11,910 nucleotides of DNA, from positions 1 through 11,910 of the forward strand of contig QHOF01000150.1 of NCBI GenBank assembly GCA_003219335.1. Reading direction: 5' to 3'. Positions within the stretch are counted from its first letter, which is position 1, and each line of letters opens with the position of its first letter. The notes under the pieces are model-generated. The model worked only from the letters and a program-made list of their open reading frames with translations, was not told the DNA's origin and made no database searches. Positions 6,415 through 11,910 of this stretch are shown piece after piece. The DNA is from Verrucomicrobiota bacterium. Its GTDB lineage: Bacteria; Verrucomicrobiota; Verrucomicrobiia; Chthoniobacterales; UBA10450. A program made the position numbers and the translations under genes.

Positions 6415-7839
6415 ATGAATCCGCTTATGCTTTCTCAAGTCGCACAGCTTGCTGGAGCTTCCCTCTCATCGGGCGAGGGGACTGTGGTGATCCAGAAGGT
6501 AAGCACAGATTCGCGTACGATTAAGCGCGGGGAATTATTTGTCGCGTTGCGCGGTGAAAATTTTCACGGCCACAATTTTGTTGAGTCCGCTGCGAAAGCC
6601 GGCGCAGCTGGAGCAATCGTCGATATCAACTGGAACGGAAATGTGCCGAAGAATTTCGTGCTTATCCGAGCGAAAGACACTTTACAAGCATATCATCAGC
6701 TCGCCGCCAATTACCGGCGATCGCTTACGCTAAAGGTGCTCGCCATCACGGGAAGCAACGGCAAGACGAGCACGAAAGATTTCGTCGCGTCGGTTCTCTC
6801 GCGGAAATTTTGCGTCACTAAGACGGAAGGTAATTTCAATAATCATGTTGGCCTGCCGCGCACGATTTTGGAAGCGACTTCCAAGGACGAAGTGGCCGTT
6901 TGGGAAATCGGGATGAATCATCCGGGCGAGATCGCTGCGCTCTCAAAGATCGCCGCGCCCGATGCGGCGATCATCACCAATATCGGCATCGCGCACATCG
7001 AGTTCATGGGTTCGCGTGAAGCAATCGCAAAAGAAAAGGGCGCGCTGGTGGAAGCGGTGGGCCCTGAAGGAACAGTGATTCTGAATGCCGACGATCCGTT
7101 CAGCGAAGAAATTGCCGCACACGCGCGCGCGAAAGTGATGCTTGCCGGAACGACCGGCGGAACCGTGCGGGCGATCGAAATTCGCCAGAGCGCCGATGGA
7201 TCCGAGTTTACGATTCTGGAAGGAGCGCATCGTTGCCGTGCGCAGCTTCCAGTTCCCGGTTTGCACATGGTGCAGAACGCGTTGCTCGCTGTTGCTGCTG
7301 GCCGGGCGTTTGGATTGTCGATCGAAGAATGCGCCGCCGGTCTCGCGACTGCGCCGCTGACCAAAGCGCGTTTGCAGATTAGGGAAATCGCCGGCGTGCA
7401 ATTTCTGGATGACAGCTACAACGCGAATCCGGATTCGATGAAAGCAGCGTTGCGAACCTTGGTCGAGCTCGACGCCGATGGGAAACGGATCGCTGTGCTC
7501 GGGGAAATGCGCGAATTGGGCGATGAATCGGAGCGCGGCCATCGCGAAGTAGGCGAAACCGCGGCGACGCTCGGCGTGGATCATCTGATCACGATCGGCG
7601 ACACGGCAGAACTGATTGCGCAGTGCGCCCGCGCCGCCGGCTTGGAAAAAGTTTCCGCTGTCCAATCGACCGGCGAAGCTGCGGAGTTGTTAGGCGAAAT
7701 CACGGCGCCGGGCGACCTCGTACTCATCAAGGGCAGTCGCCTCGCCCGGACGGAGGATGTGATCGAGCAGTTCGGTATTCATCATTCGCCTGCCACGCCG
7801 AAGCCCGGCGTAGGCGGGTCATTCGTCGCTTCCCCATGA
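6415..7839 (+). CDS. murF: UDP-MurNAc-tripeptide : D-alanyl-D-alanine ligase MurF
   Basis: MurF attaches D-Ala-D-Ala to complete the UDP-MurNAc pentapeptide. The 474-residue product shows the N-terminal domain (VSTDSRTIKRGELFVALRGENFHGH) and the P-loop G113-SNGKTST. It also has the MurF-typical NFNNHVGLPRTIL, WEIGMNHPGEI, LDDSYNANPDSMKAAL and LGEMRELG (from G363) blocks, and ends its core with LIKGSRLARTEDVIEQF. About 20 residues (IHHSPATPKPGVGGSFVASP) follow the conserved core. They are encoded by an imperfect inverted repeat (7787-7816) and look like an added tail. The start is two bases after the murE stop. The TGA overlaps the mraY ATG as ATGA, which fits coupled translation. Confidence 0.98.
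   Translation: MNPLMLSQVAQLAGASLSSGEGTVVIQKVSTDSRTIKRGELFVALRGENFHGHNFVESAAKAGAAGAIVDINWNGNVPKNFVLIRAKDTLQAYHQLAANYRRSLTLKVLAITGSNGKTSTKDFVASVLSRKFCVTKTEGNFNNHVGLPRTILEATSKDEVAVWEIGMNHPGEIAALSKIAAPDAAIITNIGIAHIEFMGSREAIAKEKGALVEAVGPEGTVILNADDPFSEEIAAHARAKVMLAGTTGGTVRAIEIRQSADGSEFTILEGAHRCRAQLPVPGLHMVQNALLAVAAGRAFGLSIEECAAGLATAPLTKARLQIREIAGVQFLDDSYNANPDSMKAALRTLVELDADGKRIAVLGEMRELGDESERGHREVGETAATLGVDHLITIGDTAELIAQCARAAGLEKVSAVQSTGEAAELLGEITAPGDLVLIKGSRLARTEDVIEQFGIHHSPATPKPGVGGSFVASP
7787..7816 (+). repeat. Imperfect inverted repeat in the murF 3' end
   Basis: The left arm CGCCTGCCACGCCG (7787-7800) pairs with the right arm CGGCGTAGGCG (7806-7816). That gives 11 base pairs, a 3-base bulge (GCC, 7792-7794) and a 5-base loop (AAGCC). 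It encodes part of the unconserved murF tail and ends 19 bases before the mraY start. There is no T run, so it is not an intrinsic terminator. It may be a dispersed palindromic repeat, or an mRNA structure near the mraY start. Confidence 0.55.
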
Positions 7840-8936
7840 TGTACTACCTTCATCACCTCAGTAGGCACTTCATCGGATTCAACGTTTTCCTTTATGTCAC
7901 CTTTCGAGCTATCGCCGCGGCGATCACCGCGTTCCTTGGCACGCTCATTTTTGGAAACTTTATCATTCGAAAACTGGTCGCGCTGAAACTGGGACAACCG
8001 ATCCGTGGTGCGGCGGAAGTTCACCGTCTTGCCGAGCTTCATGGCGGCAAACAGGGCACGCCCACCATGGGCGGCGCCTTGGTTATCGGAGCCGTTTTTG
8101 TGTCGAGTCTTCTCTGGGCGCGTCCGGGCAACCGCTTCGTCTGGCTCGCCTTGTTTAGCATGCTCTATCTGGGTGCGCTGGGGTTCGCCGATGATTACCT
8201 TAAAGTGACGAAGAAGAAATCCGACGGGATCAGCGGCCGGATCAAACTGCTTTTTCAGATCGCGCTTGCTGCGATTGTCACAGCCTTTTTTCTCACCAGT
8301 CCGTTGCTGGAAGTGCAGGCGCGCTCCCTCTACGTGCCTTTCGTCAAGGCGCCCGTCATCGCCAACATGAGCTGGTTTACGTTCGTATTTTTTGCCCTAG
8401 TGATCGTCGGTACGTCGAACGCCGTTAATCTTACTGACGGCTTGGACGGCCTTGCGACCGGTTGCACAATCACGGTGGCGTTTGATTACGCATTGTTGGC
8501 TTACGCGGCCGGCAATTTCCGTATCGCGGAATATTTGCAGGTGCCGTTTTATTCTTTTGCCGGAGAGCTCACGGTGGTTTGCGCCGCGCTGGTTGGCGCG
8601 GGACTGGGTTTTCTTTGGTTCAACTGTTACCCGGCCAGAGTTTTCATGGGAGACACCGGATCGCTGGCGATCGGCGGGATGATGGGCGTAGTCGCCATCT
8701 GTTGTAAGCAGGAGCTGCTTTTGGTTGTGGTCGGCGGCGTTTTCGTGATCGAGGCCGTCTCAGTGATTTTGCAGGTCCTGAGCTTCAAACTGACGGGCAA
8801 ACGCATTTTCGTCATGTCGCCGCTTCATCATCATTTCGAATTAAGCGGCTGGAAGGAGAGCACGGTGATCGTTCGCTTCTGGATTCTCTCGATCATCTTC
8901 GCTTTGCTTGGCTTGGCGACCCTGAAACTGAGATGA
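7836..8936 (+). CDS. mraY: Phospho-MurNAc-pentapeptide transferase MraY
   Basis: MraY is a polytopic inner-membrane enzyme that transfers phospho-MurNAc-pentapeptide from UDP to undecaprenyl phosphate, making lipid I. The 366-residue product opens with MMYYLHHLSRHF, typical of the family, and contains about ten hydrophobic segments. Active-site motifs are all present: GTPTMGG, FADDYLKV with D119-D120, NLTDGLDGLATG from N198, PARVFMGDTGSLAIGG, and the HHHFE motif at H331-H333. The open frame extends upstream to 7623, but only inside murF and with no family similarity, so the ATG at 7836 is chosen. The start overlaps the murF stop and the TGA overlaps the murD ATG, each as ATGA. No separate Shine-Dalgarno is evident, which fits coupling. 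Confidence 0.98.
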   Translation: MMYYLHHLSRHFIGFNVFLYVTFRAIAAAITAFLGTLIFGNFIIRKLVALKLGQPIRGAAEVHRLAELHGGKQGTPTMGGALVIGAVFVSSLLWARPGNRFVWLALFSMLYLGALGFADDYLKVTKKKSDGISGRIKLLFQIALAAIVTAFFLTSPLLEVQARSLYVPFVKAPVIANMSWFTFVFFALVIVGTSNAVNLTDGLDGLATGCTITVAFDYALLAYAAGNFRIAEYLQVPFYSFAGELTVVCAALVGAGLGFLWFNCYPARVFMGDTGSLAIGGMMGVVAICCKQELLLVVVGGVFVIEAVSVILQVLSFKLTGKRIFVMSPLHHHFELSGWKESTVIVRFWILSIIFALLGLATLKLR

Positions 8937-10302
8937 ATAACGGGCGCTACAAAAATCAAAACGTCGCCGTGCTTGGCGCGGGCCTGAGTGGGAGCGCTGC
9001 GGCGCTGCTGCTTAGCTCCGAAGGCGCACAGGTCACGGTGCTCGACAGCGCCGAGGAGAAGGATTTGCTCAAATCAACCCTGGACAATCTGCGGGCGCAC
9101 GGTGTCTGCATAGCTTGCGGAGCTGCCGCGGATCAAGATTCATCTGCGTATCAGTGGGCTGTATTGAGTCCGGGCATTGATCCGGCGTCTCCATTGGCAC
9201 GCAATTTTTCCTCGCGCGGAATTGAAATAATCGGTGAACTCGAACTGGGCTGGCGCTCCTGCGAAATCCCGTTGATCGCCGTCACAGGCACCAACGGGAA
9301 AACCACAACGACCGAAATGCTGGCGCAGATGTTGAATGCCTGCGGCCAGCGAACGATCGCTTGCGGGAACATCGGCAAACCGCTTTCCGAAGTCGCGCGC
9401 GAAAAGCAGCGATTCGATGTGCTCACGGTGGAAGCGAGCTCTTTCCAACTGGAAGCGACCCGCGCTTTTCACCCCTCCATCAGCATCTGGCTCAATTTCG
9501 CTCCCGACCATCTCGATCGTTACCGATCTGTGGCTGAGTATCGCGCGGCGAAGCTGCGCGTTTTCGAAAATCAAACCGAATCGGATGTGGCAGTAGTAAA
9601 CGCCATCGAGAAATTTCCCACGATTCGCCCGCGCAAGATCGCCTTTAGTGCTTACACAAATCAAGCCGACTTCCGCGTCTCGGAAGGCGCAATCGTTTAT
9701 CACAACGAACCCGTCATGCGGCTGGCGGACATTAAACTGCGCGGACTGCATAACATCGAGAATTTAATGGCGGCGCTTGCCGCCGGCATGGTGCGCGCGT
9801 TGTCGTTTCAGGAGATGGCGCCGTCGTTGTGCGCGTATGAGCCGCGTGCGCACCGGTGCGAATTTGTGCGCGAGGTAGGTGGCGTCGAATACGTCAACGA
9901 CTCTAAAGCGACGAACCTCGACGCGATGGAGAAAGCGCTGCGCGCGCAAAACAAACCGGTGATCCTGATCGCCGGCGGCAAGGATAAAGGTTTCAATTTC
10001 GATCCACTGCGATCCATCGTGAAGGAAAAGGTCCGATCGGCGATTTTGCTCGGCGAACTGGCTGAGAGCATCCGGCCCGCGCGGTCCTATGCGAAATCGC
10101 AAACTCGCTCGCGAACGCGGTCGAACGCTCGCATGCCAACGCAAGGCCAGGAGACGTGGTGCTGTTCTCTCCCGGCACATCGTCGTTCGACATGTTCAAA
10201 AGCTACGCCGACCGCGGTGATCAATTTCGCGCGCTCGTGCAGGCCCTGCCCGCAGCTTCGCGCCGCGATGCGGGCACAGCCCCGCCCCAAACAGACCGAT
10301 GA
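8933..10302 (+). CDS. murD: UDP-MurNAc-L-Ala : D-glutamate ligase MurD, frame interrupted near 10066-10090
   Basis: MurD adds D-Glu to UDP-MurNAc-L-Ala. The N-terminal domain has a Rossmann-like GAGLSGSAAA and LSPGIDPASPL. The ATPase has the P-loop G119-TNGKTTTT, then GNIGKPL, VEASSFQLE and NFAPDHLDRY. The C-terminal domain has NDSKATNLDAMEKAL and IAGGKDKGFNF. After LLGELAESI (to about 10072) the first frame becomes Arg/Ser-rich and runs on to 10387 without similarity. Another frame carries CEIANSLANAVERSHANARPGDVVLFSPGTSSFDMFKSYADRGDQF, the expected MurD C-terminus, to TGA 10300-10302. One missing base between 10066 and 10090 would restore about 456 residues, a normal length. The restored stop overlaps the next ATG as ATGA, which supports the correction. 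It is probably a sequence error, but a real lesion cannot be excluded. Confidence 0.93.
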
Positions 10303-10886
10303 AAATCCCGCAACTCTTCAAGTCGAAGAAACTCCTGGCAGCGACTGCGCGGCGCGCGTCGGCTGCACCTGCCGGAATGGAGTTTGAAGGGATCCCGGCA
10401 CCAAACATGAAGTTGTCGCGGGCATTGCTAATCGTTTTGCTTTTACACGTCGTTGCCGTGTCGGGGATCATCGCGTTCAACGCGATCAAGACGCGGGAGA
10501 GTTCCTTTGTGCCGGCAACGCCAGCGGCGGATACGGAAGAACACAAGCCGACTGACACCGCGGGAACGGCAAGTCATCCTGACGCTGCAAAGCCGCGGAG
10601 CGCAGCATCACAAAAAGAGAATGCGTCGCGCACTGAAGTGAAACCTGCACATTCTCCTTCGAGGAATGAACATGCGAAGACGCCTCTTTCTTCTTCCGGC
10701 AAAACCTACGTCGTGAAAAAGGGCGATAATCCTGTCACGATCGCAAAGAAGCTGAAAGTCTCTTACGACGATTTGATTGCGCTGAATCATATTGAAGACT
10801 CGCGCAAATTGCAGATCGGGCAAAAGCTTTTGATTCCGAAGACAACGAACCTGAAAACAACGGAGACGAAAAAGAGCAAGAAATGA
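10299..10886 (+). CDS. Single-pass membrane protein with C-terminal LysM domain
   Basis: The 195-residue product has a basic cytoplasmic N-terminus (about 1-40), one membrane segment at about 42-61 (ALLIVLLLHVVAVSGIIAF) and a low-complexity Ala/Pro/Thr/Lys linker (about 70-133). One LysM domain follows at about 136-180 (TYVVKKGDNPVTIAKKL, then SYDDLIALNHI and LQIGQKLLIP), with a Lys/Thr tail. LysM binds N-acetylglucosamine-containing glycans, so it probably holds peptidoglycan in the periplasm. There is no M23 peptidase, amidase or other catalytic domain. Its ATG overlaps the corrected murD stop (ATGA), and ftsW follows. The place between murD and ftsW is where Chlamydiae have the LysM protein NlpD, so a division-linked wall role is inferred. 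An internal ATG at 10407 is a less likely start. Confidence 0.9.
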   Translation: MKIPQLFKSKKLLAATARRASAAPAGMEFEGIPAPNMKLSRALLIVLLLHVVAVSGIIAFNAIKTRESSFVPATPAADTEEHKPTDTAGTASHPDAAKPRSAASQKENASRTEVKPAHSPSRNEHAKTPLSSSGKTYVVKKGDNPVTIAKKLKVSYDDLIALNHIEDSRKLQIGQKLLIPKTTNLKTTETKKSKK

Positions 10887-11070
10887 AATGCGCGCTGGAA
10901 ACGCTGAGCTGTCATGTTGAGCGAAGCGAAACATCTCTGGTTTTGGGTTGAGGCGCCGCCGAAGAAGCGATCAGAGATTCTTCTCCCGCGACTGCGGGAT
11001 CAGAATGACAAAGCGGGACTCTCGGCAACACCAAACAATATCAGACTGGAAGCCGTGCCATCATTTAACC
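10887..11070 (+). other. Spacer between the LysM gene and ftsW
   Basis: These 184 non-coding bases are the longest gap in the cluster and break the run of overlapping genes. Most of the spacer is the inverted-repeat element at 10910-11010. The remaining 60 bases before ftsW are more A/T-rich. I see no convincing promoter, T-tailed terminator or strong ribosome binding site in them. Confidence 0.5.
10910..11010. repeat. ~100-bp imperfect inverted-repeat element in the LysM-ftsW spacer
   Basis: The ends TGTCATGTTGA (10910-10920) and TCAGAATGACA (11000-11010) are inverted copies, 9 of 11 matching. Further in, GAAACATCTCT (10928-10938) and AGAGATTCTTC (10973-10983) are also inverted copies at 9 of 11. 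The right arm holds a small perfect hairpin TCCCGC-GACT-GCGGGA (10984-10999) that the left arm lacks, where the left arm instead reads GCGAAGCGAA. No reading frame is apparent. It resembles the palindromic TGTCATNNTGAGCGAAGCGA-type elements scattered between genes in some bacteria. That resemblance is from memory; copy number in this genome is unknown. Confidence 0.65.
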
Positions 11071-11910
11071 ATGCATCGTAAGAGCGCCTACATCCTTTTT
11101 CTCGCAGTGCTGGGACTGCTTGTGATCGGCATCGTAATGCTTTTCAGCACCAGCGCGTACGCGCGCGACAGTCATGGCGACGTTTATTTTTTCATCAAAC
11201 GCCAGGCAACGTGGGTAGGGATTGGACTTGTGCTCTGCATCTTTGCCGCGCTGATGGATTATCATTTTTGGCAGCGGACGTGGTGGCTTTGGTTCGCGCT
11301 AGCGCTGGGTGTTCTGGTGCTTTGCTACGTTCCGCACATCGGTATGCGCATCAACGGATCGCGGCGGTGGATCGGCCGGGGCTCGCTTACCTTTCAGCCA
11401 TCGGAAGTGGGAAAGCTTGCCGCAATCTTTTTTCTCGCGGCCTGGTTTGCGCGGCGTGAAAAACCGAATGGCAACATTTTTTCTGGATTCATTCTTCCGC
11501 TTGCGATCATCAGTCTGCCGGCTGCGCTTGTGCTGGGCGAAGTCGATCTGGGAACCACGGCTTTGATCGGAACAACGGCGTTTGTGGTGATGTTCGTCGC
11601 CGGCACGAATTTGATATGGCTCGGGGGCGTAGCGTTGGCGGGGCTGAGCGCTCTTCTGATCATCGCCACTCAAATCTCCGAGCGCATGGGGCGGCTTTCT
11701 GCTTTTCTTCACCCGCAAAATTACAAGGAGGATGCCGGCTTGCAGCAGATGCAGGCTTTGATTGCCTGGGGCAGCGGCGGAATGGACGGGCTTGGCCTAG
11801 GCAATGGCCGGCAGAAGATGCTTTATCTGCCGTATGCGCACACGGATTTTATTTTTCCCATCATCGGTGAAGAGCTTGGTCTGCGATTTAGTCTGCTGGT
11901 GGTTTTTTTA
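11071..11910 (+). CDS. ftsW: FtsW septal peptidoglycan glycosyltransferase, 3' end cut by window edge
   Basis: FtsW is a SEDS-family polytopic membrane enzyme that polymerises lipid II into septal glycan strands with FtsI. The 280 codons seen stay open to the right edge; complete FtsW proteins are usually near 370-420 residues. Hydrophobic segments begin at once (YILFLAVLGLLVIGIVMLFSTSAYA). Family signatures follow in order: INGSRRWIGRGSLTFQPSEVGKLA, then EVDLGTTALIG, where the usual PDLGT appears as VDLGT. Next comes AGLQQMQALIAWGSGGMDGLGLGNGRQKMLYLPYAHTDFIFPIIGEELG. FtsW is preferred over RodA because of this last block and the dcw context with ftsI, murE, murF, mraY and murD upstream. The ATG at 11071 has only a weak purine stretch upstream. 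murG would be expected next. Confidence 0.96.
   Translation, partial: MHRKSAYILFLAVLGLLVIGIVMLFSTSAYARDSHGDVYFFIKRQATWVGIGLVLCIFAALMDYHFWQRTWWLWFALALGVLVLCYVPHIGMRINGSRRWIGRGSLTFQPSEVGKLAAIFFLAAWFARREKPNGNIFSGFILPLAIISLPAALVLGEVDLGTTALIGTTAFVVMFVAGTNLIWLGGVALAGLSALLIIATQISERMGRLSAFLHPQNYKEDAGLQQMQALIAWGSGGMDGLGLGNGRQKMLYLPYAHTDFIFPIIGEELGLRFSLLVVFL

Noticed and set aside
6943..7665. 240-codon open frame on the - strand
   Set aside because: It is fully antisense to murF, whose conserved blocks cover the region. No domain is recognisable in the antisense product.
7623..7835. Extended N-terminus of mraY from 7623
   Set aside because: The extra residues are an out-of-frame reading of murF. MMYYLHHL at 7836 matches the family start.
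10303..10387. Continuation of murD to 10387 and of ftsI to 4556 in the uninterrupted frames
   Set aside because: Both tails are Arg/Ser-rich and without similarity. The true C-termini are found in the neighbouring frames, ending at 10302 and 4875.
10984..10999. Hairpin TCCCGC-GACT-GCGGGA as a terminator of the upstream operon
   Set aside because: No T run follows and it is part of the inverted-repeat element, so intrinsic termination is not supported.
1..11910. CRISPR arrays, tRNA or rRNA genes, insertion sequences, phage, toxin-antitoxin or defence genes
   Set aside because: None is visible. The window is filled by housekeeping cell wall and division genes, and no transposase, spacer-repeat array or tRNA-like cloverleaf was seen by eye.

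Overview
The window holds most of the first two thirds of a division and cell wall (dcw) cluster, read on the + strand, with a small divergent gene pair on the - strand at its left edge. Base composition is GC-rich. Coding is dense, with several 4-base ATGA stop/start overlaps. The organism is a Gram-negative-type bacterium with meso-diaminopimelate peptidoglycan. Within that, the order murD - LysM membrane protein - ftsW matches the murD-nlpD-ftsW order known from Chlamydiae. Together with the mraY N-terminus, this points to the PVC superphylum, most likely a soil-type Verrucomicrobiota. That placement is inference.

Layout. (1) Positions 1-1111, - strand: a secreted protein with YD/RHS-like repeats, followed by the N-terminal three quarters or so of a MotA/TolQ/ExbB proton channel that runs off the left edge. 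(2) Positions 1112-1215: a divergent intergenic region with an A/T-rich tract, a possible -35, and three AGGTGG repeats spaced exactly 10 bp. These are a good candidate MraZ operator, and the last repeat is also the mraZ ribosome binding site. (3) Positions 1216-4875: mraZ, rsmH (mraW), ftsL-like and ftsI. The ftsI frame is broken at a GGGGG run. (4) Positions 4934-10302: murE, murF, mraY and murD, nearly contiguous. The murD frame is broken near its 3' end. (5) Positions 10299-10886: a one-TM LysM protein coupled to murD. (6) Positions 10887-11070: a spacer holding a ~100 bp imperfect inverted-repeat element. (7) Position 11071 to the end: ftsW, cut by the window edge.

How the genes work together: MraZ is the cluster's transcriptional regulator and RsmH methylates 16S rRNA. 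MurD, MurE and MurF add D-Glu, meso-DAP and D-Ala-D-Ala to the UDP-MurNAc peptide, and MraY moves the product onto undecaprenyl phosphate to give lipid I. FtsW (glycosyltransferase) and FtsI (transpeptidase) then build septal wall, with FtsL as their bitopic partner. murG, murC, ddl, ftsQ, ftsA and ftsZ would be expected beyond the right edge.

I did not find an undescribed system here; this is a conserved housekeeping cluster. The points most worth a second look are the MraZ box that overlaps a Shine-Dalgarno, the two broken essential genes, the Chlamydia-like LysM insertion, and the two inverted-repeat elements.
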